From the IMG/VR virus record IMGVR_UViG_3300032311_001364, positions 1 to 25,223 of that record: 25,223 nucleotides of DNA; one strand, given 5' to 3'. Shown here piece after piece: positions 1 through 8,526 of the stretch. The notes under the pieces are model-generated. The model was not told the DNA's origin. It was given only the letters and a program-made list of their open reading frames with translations, and did not search any database. The translations under genes were made by a program, and so were the position numbers. This DNA is from a virus. Each line of letters opens with the position of its first letter. Position 1 is the first letter of the stretch.

Positions 1-725
1 CTTTTAATCTTACTGGTAATATTACTGGTAGCGTTTCTGGAAGTGTTGGCTCTGTAACAGGTTCAGTTGGGTCTGTAGTAAATCCTGTTTTAGTTGCAAC
101 AGCATCTATGTCTGGTATTGCTAACACTGTATGGACTAATGCTTCAAGAACTATTACTGGTGGTGCTGTAACTAGTGTTGTAGACCCAGTAAACGTTTCA
201 ACTACTTCTATGAGTGGTATTGCTGGAACTGTTTGGACATATTCACCAAGAACTTTAACAAGTGGTGCAGGCTCAACTGCAGGTGATATCTGGAATTATA
301 ATATCTCTGGAATTACTGCTTCTGGTACTGCTGGAGCTGTTTTAAATGATGCAAGTGTATCTGGAAGTGTAGTTACTATTGTTAATGGTCCTTATAGACT
401 TACTTCTATTGCTGAAGGCACTGATGGAAGAATTGATATTCTTGCAGATAGTGTTCAAACTATTCAACTTAACTGCTTAGATGGCTTCGGACAACCATTT
501 AATGTAACTGGTTATGCAGTTGTAGTAAATGTTTACGATGTATCTGGAGCGTTAGCAGTAACTTACACTCCAACTGTTGACTTTGCATCTAGTGGTATTG
601 TTAGCTTTGATATTGATACTGATGTTACTGGAACAACAGGAAGATATACTCTTGTTGTTGAACTTACCGCTGGAGCTGAAGTAGTTCAACTTGGTCCACT
701 TGAAATCTTGGTAAGACCACTCTAA
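1..725 (+). CDS. Ig-like (BppU-N-like) structural protein, 5' end cut by window
   Basis: The frame is open from base 3, so the gene starts before the window; the first ATG inside (108) is not convincing as a start. Visible sequence has two parts. The N-terminal part is low-complexity and rich in Gly, Ser, Val and Thr, with GSV/GSVT steps, followed by two copies of a unit of the form SMSGIAxTVWT...RT(I/L)T. The last 110 or so residues look like a beta-sandwich of the BppU N-terminal or Ig-like type seen in phage virion proteins. It ends in a TAATG overlap with the gp10-like gene, so it is translated with the head-tail joining genes. Its position suggests a virion surface or connector-associated protein. 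The Ig-like fold is inferred from sequence style, not from a match to catalytic or diagnostic residues. Confidence 0.6.
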   Translation, partial: FNLTGNITGSVSGSVGSVTGSVGSVVNPVLVATASMSGIANTVWTNASRTITGGAVTSVVDPVNVSTTSMSGIAGTVWTYSPRTLTSGAGSTAGDIWNYNISGITASGTAGAVLNDASVSGSVVTIVNGPYRLTSIAEGTDGRIDILADSVQTIQLNCLDGFGQPFNVTGYAVVVNVYDVSGALAVTYTPTVDFASSGIVSFDIDTDVTGTTGRYTLVVELTAGAEVVQLGPLEILVRPL

Positions 726-1123
726 TGCTAAAAACTGGAGTCACATTGAAGATTAACTCTGTTGCCTTGGACAATATGTTCAGGGCAGCGGAGAAAGCTG
801 TCAATGATTCTGCTAATAATGTTGCTAAAGAGATGAAAAAAAGTATTCTTACTGGTTCAAAATCTGGAAGACAATATTTTATTAAAGGAAGAAGACATCA
901 ATCTTCAGCTCCAGGTCAGCCTCCAGCTAATAGTACTGGTCAATTAGTAAGAAGTATTAAAGTTAAAACGACAAACAATGGTCAAGAAGTAACTATAGAT
1001 GCTGAATATGCTGCATTTCTAGAATATGGAACATCAAGAATGAGACCAAGGCCGTTTATTATGCCAGCTTTGATGAAAGTTAAAAAGAACTTATTAACAA
1101 AACTTAAAGGATTAGTAAAATAA
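725..1123 (+). CDS. HK97 gp10-like head-tail joining / tail completion protein
   Basis: A 132-residue basic protein. The C-terminal half carries the hallmark of the HK97 gp10-like family: YAAFLEYGTSRMRPRPFI (about residues 98-115), followed by a basic helix rich in Lys. The middle has a Pro/Gly-rich loop (SSAPGQPPANSTGQLVRSI) also typical of the family. These proteins act at the head-tail interface or tail completion step. The start is fixed by a TAATG overlap with the preceding gene, and the end overlaps the next gene in the same way, so the three genes form one translational unit. Length fits the family. Confidence 0.85.
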   Translation: MLKTGVTLKINSVALDNMFRAAEKAVNDSANNVAKEMKKSILTGSKSGRQYFIKGRRHQSSAPGQPPANSTGQLVRSIKVKTTNNGQEVTIDAEYAAFLEYGTSRMRPRPFIMPALMKVKKNLLTKLKGLVK

Positions 1124-1599
1124 TGTCATTCGAGCCATTAGTTATATCAAAATGGATATACGATACTTTAAGTGCTGATAATACTCTTGCTATTTTATTA
1201 GCAGGTTCAAAAGCTCCAAACTATCAACAAGGTATTTACAATGAGGTAGCTCCAGAAAAAGATGCTATATCTCAACAAATGCCTCAGTTACCATATGTAG
1301 TTTTCAGCAGGTCTGGTTCTGATATAAATGATGAATCTGCCCTATGTGGAACAAGATATTATTCTATCCCAGTGTATAGAATCACAGTATGGGATAATAA
1401 AAATGGAAGTATTAGTTATGCTAGACTCAAAAATATAATTGAGAGAGTAGACACTTTGCTTTCAAATGAAAGTGTTAATGTTTCTGGTATTAAATTTTAT
1501 TGCCAGAGATTTGATACTGACCAGCCGTTTGAAGTCGGTTCAGATGGCAGAGTTGATTATGGTTTGACAATTTTATATAGATTTAATACTATAGTATAA
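1123..1599 (+). CDS. Tail terminator-like protein (DUF3168-type)
   Basis: A 158-residue protein lying between the gp10-like protein and the tail tube gene, which is the usual slot for the tail terminator. Features consistent with this family are an N-terminal helix (WIYDTLSADNTLAILL), a central PYVVFSR strand, a YRITVWDN strand, a long helix running from YARLKNIIERVDTLL, and a C-terminal strand ending in GLTILYRF. Such proteins form a hexameric ring that stops tail tube growth and joins the tail to the head. The identification rests on position and secondary-structure pattern more than on invariant residues. Translation is coupled to the gene upstream by the TAATG overlap. Confidence 0.7.
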   Translation: MSFEPLVISKWIYDTLSADNTLAILLAGSKAPNYQQGIYNEVAPEKDAISQQMPQLPYVVFSRSGSDINDESALCGTRYYSIPVYRITVWDNKNGSISYARLKNIIERVDTLLSNESVNVSGIKFYCQRFDTDQPFEVGSDGRVDYGLTILYRFNTIV

Positions 1600-1610
1600 G
1601 AGGTAATATT

Positions 1611-2051
1611 ATGCCACAACCGGTTTTAGTTTCTGATGCAACAGTAGAAATCAGCTTTGGTGCTGATCCTCAAAGTGTTGGCGGTGCTGGTTCTATTCCA
1701 TCAACCCCAACTGTAGACTATCAATGTTTAGCAACAAGTGTTAGAGTTAGCATTTCAGGTAGGACAATTGACCTTTCAACCCTTTGTTCAACAACCGAAG
1801 CTACTTTCCAAACTGGTCAAACAGGTACACTTGAATTAGAGCTTTATGTTGATGATACAAACGGTCCAGTATTCCTTTACAAAGAGGGATATCTCTGCAA
1901 AGTTAAGATTGTTCCAGGCGGTTCTGGAAGTACATTAACATATCAAGGTCTTGTTACTGATGTAACAAATTCATTCACACCTGGAGAAGTCGAACGAGAG
2001 ACAGCTACGATTAAGCTTGGAGCGTTCGGATTCTCAGCTGTTTACGTTTAA
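1611..2051 (+). CDS. Major tail (tube) protein
   Basis: A 146-residue, strand-rich, acidic protein with few long helices, located just before the tail assembly chaperone. It has a good ribosome binding site (GAGG seven bases before the ATG). Position, size and beta-rich composition fit a siphovirus tail tube subunit, which polymerises into stacked hexameric rings around the tape measure. Residues 55-140 contain alternating strands and a short helix-like segment, and there is no extra C-terminal Ig domain, so this is a minimal tube protein. I cannot assign it to a named subfamily by eye. Confidence 0.7.
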   Translation: MPQPVLVSDATVEISFGADPQSVGGAGSIPSTPTVDYQCLATSVRVSISGRTIDLSTLCSTTEATFQTGQTGTLELELYVDDTNGPVFLYKEGYLCKVKIVPGGSGSTLTYQGLVTDVTNSFTPGEVERETATIKLGAFGFSAVYV

Positions 2052-2070
2052 TAACTATTAAGGATTATAT

Positions 2071-2451
2071 ATGATTAAGGGTTTATCTAAAGTCAAGAAA
2101 GTTGAGTCTAGACCATCGGTTAAAATCGATTTAAGTGAGTTTGCTGAAGAAAATTGTTTCGTAGAGCTAAGGGAGCCTTCTGCAAGTGCGTTGTTCCCTG
2201 ATAATGCTATATTAAACAAGCTTAAAATTAAGTTTCCAGCATATCCAGAAGCAATGATTTATCAAATTGCTTTACTAGGCAAATGTTATGTTGACCAACC
2301 AGGTGAACCTGAATCTATGAATCCAATGGTAGATTTTGGTGAATTGGCTAAGAACAATAAAGAATGTTTCTATCACATTCTTACAGAGTTTTTAAATGCC
2401 TTCCCAACTTCTAACTTTGATGAACGGGTAACAGAAGCAAAAAACGGTTAA
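2071..2451 (+). CDS. Tail assembly chaperone, zero-frame product (G-like)
   Basis: A 126-residue, mainly helical, slightly acidic protein directly between the tail tube and tape measure genes, the position of lambda gene G and its analogues. The ATG at 2071 follows AAGGA at good spacing. The product ends shortly after an in-frame slippery heptamer (A AAA AAC at 2439-2445), two codons before the TAA. This is the normal termination product; a fraction of ribosomes should shift to the -1 frame to make the longer G-T form. These chaperones coat the tape measure protein and recruit tail tube subunits. Confidence 0.8.
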   Translation: MIKGLSKVKKVESRPSVKIDLSEFAEENCFVELREPSASALFPDNAILNKLKIKFPAYPEAMIYQIALLGKCYVDQPGEPESMNPMVDFGELAKNNKECFYHILTEFLNAFPTSNFDERVTEAKNG

Positions 2452-2630
2452 TCGGATGCTCACCGCAGGTACTTTATTTTAGTGTTAAGTATCTGCGTAG
2501 GCATCCGAGTGAAACAAACCTCACTATTGACCAGTTTGCTGAAATTGCTTATGTATGTAGAGAAATAGAAAAAGCAGAAGCAGAACAAGCTACTGCAATA
2601 TTAAAAGCATTAATGGGAAGTAGACTATGA
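2071..2630 (+). CDS. Tail assembly chaperone frameshift fusion (G-T-like), via -1 slip at 2439-2445
   Basis: Reading the gene at 2071 to base 2445 and slipping back one base gives a continuous frame from 2445 to the TGA at 2628-2630, adding 61 residues for a product of 186. The added part is helical and charged; it contains YLRRHPSETNLTIDQFAEIA and ends in a Glu/Ala-rich helix. Its stop codon overlaps the tape measure ATG (ATGA at 2627-2630). No good independent start for the T part is visible. The position, slippery sequence and hairpin match the conserved programmed frameshift of long-tailed phages, so I regard the fusion as real, though its frequency cannot be read from sequence. Confidence 0.8.
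2439..2508 (+). promoter_or_regulatory. Programmed -1 ribosomal frameshift signal
   Basis: The slippery heptamer A AAA AAC lies at 2439-2445 in the correct phase (GCA AAA AAC). After a 6-base spacer, a long two-part hairpin follows: outer stem 2452-2459 with 2501-2508 (TCGGATGC / GCATCCGA, 8 bp) and inner stem 2464-2474 with 2487-2497 (11 bp, one G-U pair). Slippery site, spacer and stimulatory structure together form a textbook signal. Confidence 0.88.
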
Positions 2631-4645
2631 CATTTGCAGAATTAGTTATTAAATTTGAAACACAAGGTGATAGTTCTACTAAGACTTCAATAAGGGCTGT
2701 TGAAGCAGAACTTAAAAATGTTTCTAATGCTTCAGTTAATGCAAGTAATAAGTTTCAACAGTCATTTGGAAAAATATCTACATCTATTAGGTCAGTTAAT
2801 TTTAATAGTTTAAACTCTCAGTTTTCTCAAATGTCTACTGCAATGACTCCAGCAATGAGTTCTTTGCAAGGCACAGTAACTACTTTATCTCTTTTAAAAT
2901 TAGCATTAAAAGATAGTTCAGTTGGTAAATTTTCAAAAGATTTTACTATTGGAATATTTAAAATGCAAAATGCTCTTTTAGATTTTCAGCATAAAAAAGC
3001 TATATTTAATGTTCCAAAAGTATTAGGTAAAATGCAAAGTGGTTATCAAATGTCTGCAAGTCCAGATGGTGGAATGTTCTTTAGACCTAAAGCTGATGCA
3101 ACAATAGCTGAAAGATTAGCATTTGATAAACTATCTAAAAAGTTAGAGCTTGCAAGAGCAGCTAAACAAAGACTCGATGATAAGCTAAACACAACAGCTG
3201 GACATCAACAAATTCAAGAATATGCTGAACGTGTCCAAGGTGTAATAACTGGATTTGCAGGTGTAGCTAGTGTAATTTTGCAAGTGGCTAAAGCTATCAC
3301 TGTTGTAATATCAGCTGTTTATGCTTTTAATGCTGCAGTTATTCAATCTACAGTTCAAGCAGCATTTAACTTTGAAGAATTACAAAAAAGATTATCTGCA
3401 TTAAAAGGTCCTGCAAAAGCTAATGATATTCTTGACTTTGTAAGAAAACTAGCAGAACCATCAAACTTTACCACTGATGAATTAGCAAACTCAGCTGTTC
3501 AATTAGAAGCTTTTGGTCTTAATGCTAAACGTGTTTTACCTACTATTGCTCAACTTGGAATGGCTTTTGGTGGTGGTGCTGAAAAACTTAGACTTCTTAC
3601 TGATATGTTTGGAAGATTAAGTCAAGGACAACTTCCAGATGTTCAAGTAATGTCTCAATTTGGTCTTTCTAAATCTAAATTGATGAAAGAAGGTATCAAG
3701 TTTGACAATCAAGGCTCTTTAGTAAGCTCAACAAGAGAAGTCTTTGTTGCTATTGAAAAGATTGTTAAAAATAATTATAGAAAAATCTTTGAAGAAATGG
3801 CTAACACTGGTAATGCAAAATTAGCTTCTGTTACCGATGTATTTGAAAGATTAAAAATACAAGTTGGTAATTCCTTAATGGATGTTGCAAAAAACTCATT
3901 AAATAGTTTAGCTGGACTTTTATCTGCTATTGAAAGAACTGGCATCTTAGAGAAAGTTGCACAAACAATGATTTTGCCTTTTCAAGCTTTAGCAAATGTA
4001 TTTACTGGAAAAGATAAAAGCATTGGAAATATTCAAATGACAATGGCCACTTGGACTGGTGGTTTACTTGCTGCATTTGAAGAAATTAATATTCAAGTAT
4101 CTTTGTTTGTTGAACAACTTGCAAGAGTTTCTAAACTAGCTTTAATATTTCAAACAGGCCAAGGCTTTACTAAAATCAAAGAAGTTGGTGGTTTAATTGC
4201 TGATATTGCTAAAGGTACAAGAGGTCAATTTGCACCAGGAAGAGCTATTAATAAAGGCTCTGACTATGCAATGATGATATTAGACCAACTACAAAATCCT
4301 GGTAAAGCAACTAATATTGATGACTTAATTAACAAATCTAAACTCACTGACTTTGGCAAGCTTGAAGACTTACTTAAAAATGACAAAACAAAAGAAAAAT
4401 CTCAACGTACCTTAGATTTAATTCAACAAAACACTAAGACTCAAAATGAATTAACACTTAGAAATATGACTTATGGTGGTGGTGAATTAGCTGCCCAAGG
4501 TATTTCTGCTGTTCAAATGGGTGGGTTTAAAAGTGTATCAAGTCCTCAAATAAATGCCTCAAATGACATCGTTAGAGGGGTAGAAAAGATTGTTAGGGGA
4601 TATTCCAACTCGAACAACTTAAACTTTAGTTTCCGGAGGTCATAA
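2627..4645 (+). CDS. Tape measure protein
   Basis: A 672-residue, largely alpha-helical protein after the chaperone frameshift pair. Residues 20-75 are Ser/Asn/Gln-rich and probably coiled. A hydrophobic stretch at about residues 205-238 (starting VITGFAGVASVILQVAKA) is a likely membrane-insertion segment. Residues 245-380 resemble the phage tape-measure core domain, including LAEPSNFTTDELANSAVQL and LPDVQVMSQFGLSKSKL. The rest is helical with a C-terminal linker. It sets tail length and is ejected with the DNA. Its start overlaps the T stop codon; its end overlaps the tail hub gene (TAATG), which has a strong CGGAGG site inside this gene's end. By length the tail would be about 100 nm, a rule-of-thumb estimate. 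Confidence 0.88.
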   Translation: MTFAELVIKFETQGDSSTKTSIRAVEAELKNVSNASVNASNKFQQSFGKISTSIRSVNFNSLNSQFSQMSTAMTPAMSSLQGTVTTLSLLKLALKDSSVGKFSKDFTIGIFKMQNALLDFQHKKAIFNVPKVLGKMQSGYQMSASPDGGMFFRPKADATIAERLAFDKLSKKLELARAAKQRLDDKLNTTAGHQQIQEYAERVQGVITGFAGVASVILQVAKAITVVISAVYAFNAAVIQSTVQAAFNFEELQKRLSALKGPAKANDILDFVRKLAEPSNFTTDELANSAVQLEAFGLNAKRVLPTIAQLGMAFGGGAEKLRLLTDMFGRLSQGQLPDVQVMSQFGLSKSKLMKEGIKFDNQGSLVSSTREVFVAIEKIVKNNYRKIFEEMANTGNAKLASVTDVFERLKIQVGNSLMDVAKNSLNSLAGLLSAIERTGILEKVAQTMILPFQALANVFTGKDKSIGNIQMTMATWTGGLLAAFEEINIQVSLFVEQLARVSKLALIFQTGQGFTKIKEVGGLIADIAKGTRGQFAPGRAINKGSDYAMMILDQLQNPGKATNIDDLINKSKLTDFGKLEDLLKNDKTKEKSQRTLDLIQQNTKTQNELTLRNMTYGGGELAAQGISAVQMGGFKSVSSPQINASNDIVRGVEKIVRGYSNSNNLNFSFRRS

Positions 4646-7600
4646 TGGCAGTTCCAAGTGGATTAGAAGAACTTGATATTAAAGTATATGTAGACTATCC
4701 TCAAGAACGTAAGAATCGATTAGGTCCTTACGTTTTTGCAACTGATGGTACACAAGTAGATGCTGGTACAAGAGATAACTGCATTATTGACCCAGTAACA
4801 CTATCTGTTTTTGGAAAACCACTTCCAATGACACCTGAATGGAATGATGCTACTACTCCCTGTACTGGTAATTACGCAAGATATCAAATAGCTGACTTTA
4901 CTTTTACTGGAACTGGTGGGTCTTCAAACTGGACAATACAAGACTATAAAAAAACTGGTAATACTTATATCATTTGTAAATCTGATAGCACTCCAGTAAT
5001 GTCACAAGTTATTCAGTTAACTGCTGGTGTTAAAAGAAATGAACCCTTATTCTTTTCATTTAGTAAACTTGAAAAGAAAAATAGTAATGATGAGCCTTTA
5101 ATTAAACTATATTGGGCTAACTCTTCTAATAATGATAAAGATATTCAGTTACATTTTAGTTCTGATGGTTCTTGTTCAGTTTATCGTGGTTACATTGCAT
5201 TATCTGGTGTAATATCAACATCTACTAGTTCAACAACAGTAACTGGCAATAACACAAAGTTTATGTCAGAACTAGCAAATGGTACTGTTATTTATGACCA
5301 ATATGGAAGGCTAATTGGTACTGTTGCAAATAGAGCTTCAAATACATCTTTGACTTTAGTTGCTAATGCATTAAAAAATAATTCTAATGTTGAATACAAT
5401 AAAAAACAACCTAATAAAGTACAAACTTATTCAAGAACAGAAAGCAATTATTCTCAGGGAAGACCAATATCTGCTATTGCAAATCCTAACGACCAATATA
5501 ATGATGTTTGTATAATTCCTTGTCGTGGAAACTCATTATTAATTCTTACTTCTTATGGTTTGAACTTTTGTCACGCATTTACTGATTTAAATGTTCCTGA
5601 CCCACCAGCTAACTTTGGAAACTATGATGATGTTAATGATTCTTCAACTCCAATCATTACACCTTCAGGAAGTTTTAGTATTCAAATTTCTCAAGGTAAA
5701 GCAGCATTTCAGTTGGCTAAGTTATATTTCTTATCTAACTGGTCAATCAAATCACAGAATATTACAACTGAATCTGCACCACCAGCTTATCCTACTTTTT
5801 TAACTGGTGATATTAGTGGAGTTAATGGTGATGCAACTATTACAGGAACAGGTACTTTATTTACCAGTGAGTTAAACGTTGGAGACAGAGTTTATATTTA
5901 TCCAGATTCACAACAACCTGATGGAATAGTTATTGGATTTGTTCAAACTATTACTAATGACACTAGTTTTGAATTATCTGCAGATTCTCAATATACATTT
6001 ACTGCAAAATCATTTTCAAAAGATAATGTAAAAACTGGAGATATTACATTTACTGCTGGTAATGGAGCTATCTCTGGAACTGGTACTTTGTTTACATCTG
6101 AAGTAAATTACGATGATGCTCTTTACGATAACAATGGAAATTTTATTGGTGTTGTTGATTCTATTATCAGTGACACAAACTTAACCATTACTCCAGTACC
6201 TTCTTTTTCAGGTGTTTCAGAAACATTTTGGACTAATATTAATCTTTACATCAATAGATTCATAAATGCACAAGCTGAACCATTTAAATGTTTACCACCA
6301 GTTGCTACAGACCAAGTGTTTTTGCAGTTTTATGTAACTGATTTAGCTGGTAATACTAATCCATTTAACAACTTTACATCTGATGTTGATAGACCAAACT
6401 CACAATTTAGAATTAAGATATTCCAAACTAATCTTGATGATGCAGACCCACTAGCTTCTACTGATTATGGTAATATGTTTTATAGTATTGATGATGTCTA
6501 TACTCTTAGAAATGAAATAACTTCTAACTCTACTGTTGATATTACTGCAGCTATAGAACAGTTAAGTATTGATAGGTCAGAACAAGGTGGATTAAGTTTA
6601 AGACTAACTGGAAGAAATCAACTATTAGAAGATGCTGGAATGATTAAACCAGATATAACAAGTAATAGGTCAATAAAAGTACAACTAGAACCAAGACCAC
6701 CAGCTCTTTTATCTGGATTAATAAGCTTCTATGATGCTATCTCAATTTATGGTCAAGATACTTTATTTTTAAGTGAATTAAATGCAGGCGATACTTTATA
6801 TGCAAATGATGGAACTGCAATAGGTATTGTTGATTATATTATTGATGATTTTGAATTAGCTATATTAGATAACTTTATTGGTGGAACAGTAGAAGATATT
6901 GAATACACAAATCTTCCAAATTATAATCCAATAATACTCTTTGAAGGTTATCTAATGCCACCTCAAATAAACTACATACAAGGTGAAAATTACGATAAAT
7001 ATGCTTTATTAGAGTTTGAGGCTATAGATAAGAATAACCATTTAAATCTTGAATATTATTCTGAAGCTCCAAACTTTGATAATACAGACTTAGAAACTAT
7101 TTTTAAGACTAATATTATCTTTGGTGGTTCTGGTAATAATAATCCAAACACTCTTGATTTATATGTTTCTCCCACTTTATCAACATATCAAGTTTCACAA
7201 AATAGAAATAACTCACAGGGACAATATAACTTTATTGCTAACCTTGGTGATAATGTTGGTGGCTATTTAGAAAAGCTTAGAAGTGATTTTGCTCAGAACT
7301 TTACTTTCTTTAGTAAAGGTACTTGGTATCCATCTCTTTATGGTCAAAATCAATATATTCAATACAATCAATTTCAACTATTAGATTTAGATTTTATACC
7401 TGACCAAAATCCTTTTGTTTCTTTATATTTAAATGAAACATCAGCAAACAATGATGGTGGTATTCCAATTTATGATGCATACAAAAGAACACTTAGAAGC
7501 TTAAGAAAGACTTATGAAAAACCTGAAGCTAATAGAATTTTTATTGTTGGATTAGATAAAGCTACAGGTGATAGATTACAACTGTTATTAAATGACAATG

Positions 7601-8526
7601 CTTCACAAAATCCTTATCTTGCACCAGCATTAAGACCTCAAAACTGGCTTGGAGATGTTAATCCTTTTGTTATGATTAATGACAAATTGAATACTAAAAC
7701 AGACATTTCTCAAGCTGCTAATCAATTCTATGCTAAGTTAACTCCAGGCAGAGAAATAGTTGAATTAGAAGCAGACCTTCTTACTTATTTTGATTTTACA
7801 AGTAGATTTATTCCTAATAACATCACACCTTTAACAGGAACTATAACTACTAATACTTCAACTACTCTTGTATCTGGTGTTGGAACATTTTTTACTACTG
7901 AATTATCAGTTGGTGATACTCTTTATGATAGTGATGGAATTGTACTTGGCATAATAGGGTCAATAAATACAGATACAAGTTTAGACTTAATACAAAACTC
8001 CACTGCTACTATGAGTGGTTCTTATAACAACTTTACTGTTTATAAAAATGAGTTTGATTATCTAGACATTGGAGATGTTTTTTATCTTAATGATTTAGAA
8101 GGTAATCCAGAGACATATAGAATTATCGAATGGAACTGTAACTTTATTAAAGAGACAACAAACTCAGATACTATTAATGTTAGAAGAGCTGTTTATCGTG
8201 CTAAAAAGGTGTCAATTCCTGCAAATAATCCACCAGAAATTGCTTATGCATTCAATACTATTCCAGCTGCTAATGAATGGATTGTAACTCAAGGATACGA
8301 AATGATTTTTTCAGTTGTCGCTCTTGTAGGACAATTTGAAACTGCATCATTTTCTTTAACTGGTGAACCACCAGGAATGACAATTGATTCTGTTACTGGT
8401 GAAATAACTTGGACACCAACATCAATGCAACAAAATAATATTTATAGTAATATTGGAGTAGTTGTATCAGATGGTACTTCTACAAAAACATATAGATTTA
8501 CTGTAAGGACATATAGCACACTTTAA
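4645..8526 (+). CDS. Tail hub/tip (baseplate-like) protein with five GTG-FTSEL repeats and a C-terminal Ig-like domain
   Basis: A 1293-residue protein directly after the tape measure, where the distal tail/tail hub genes lie. The segment around residues 760-1170 looks like a hub (gp27/Tal-like) fold: GYLMPPQINYI, a long middle region, then LEADLLTYFDFTSR, LDIGDVFYLND and YRIIEWNC. Five degenerate copies of a roughly 50-residue module (TGTGTLFTSELNVGD type) are inserted at about residues 188-240, 388-443, 465-516, 691-740 and 1065-1116. The last 100 residues resemble a putative Ig (He_PIG) domain, with PPGMTIDSVTGEITWTPT. It is likely a single protein combining hub and host-contact modules. 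Start supported by GGAGG seven bases upstream. Hub assignment is inference from position and C-terminal pattern. Confidence 0.65.
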   Translation: MAVPSGLEELDIKVYVDYPQERKNRLGPYVFATDGTQVDAGTRDNCIIDPVTLSVFGKPLPMTPEWNDATTPCTGNYARYQIADFTFTGTGGSSNWTIQDYKKTGNTYIICKSDSTPVMSQVIQLTAGVKRNEPLFFSFSKLEKKNSNDEPLIKLYWANSSNNDKDIQLHFSSDGSCSVYRGYIALSGVISTSTSSTTVTGNNTKFMSELANGTVIYDQYGRLIGTVANRASNTSLTLVANALKNNSNVEYNKKQPNKVQTYSRTESNYSQGRPISAIANPNDQYNDVCIIPCRGNSLLILTSYGLNFCHAFTDLNVPDPPANFGNYDDVNDSSTPIITPSGSFSIQISQGKAAFQLAKLYFLSNWSIKSQNITTESAPPAYPTFLTGDISGVNGDATITGTGTLFTSELNVGDRVYIYPDSQQPDGIVIGFVQTITNDTSFELSADSQYTFTAKSFSKDNVKTGDITFTAGNGAISGTGTLFTSEVNYDDALYDNNGNFIGVVDSIISDTNLTITPVPSFSGVSETFWTNINLYINRFINAQAEPFKCLPPVATDQVFLQFYVTDLAGNTNPFNNFTSDVDRPNSQFRIKIFQTNLDDADPLASTDYGNMFYSIDDVYTLRNEITSNSTVDITAAIEQLSIDRSEQGGLSLRLTGRNQLLEDAGMIKPDITSNRSIKVQLEPRPPALLSGLISFYDAISIYGQDTLFLSELNAGDTLYANDGTAIGIVDYIIDDFELAILDNFIGGTVEDIEYTNLPNYNPIILFEGYLMPPQINYIQGENYDKYALLEFEAIDKNNHLNLEYYSEAPNFDNTDLETIFKTNIIFGGSGNNNPNTLDLYVSPTLSTYQVSQNRNNSQGQYNFIANLGDNVGGYLEKLRSDFAQNFTFFSKGTWYPSLYGQNQYIQYNQFQLLDLDFIPDQNPFVSLYLNETSANNDGGIPIYDAYKRTLRSLRKTYEKPEANRIFIVGLDKATGDRLQLLLNDNASQNPYLAPALRPQNWLGDVNPFVMINDKLNTKTDISQAANQFYAKLTPGREIVELEADLLTYFDFTSRFIPNNITPLTGTITTNTSTTLVSGVGTFFTTELSVGDTLYDSDGIVLGIIGSINTDTSLDLIQNSTATMSGSYNNFTVYKNEFDYLDIGDVFYLNDLEGNPETYRIIEWNCNFIKETTNSDTINVRRAVYRAKKVSIPANNPPEIAYAFNTIPAANEWIVTQGYEMIFSVVALVGQFETASFSLTGEPPGMTIDSVTGEITWTPTSMQQNNIYSNIGVVVSDGTSTKTYRFTVRTYSTL

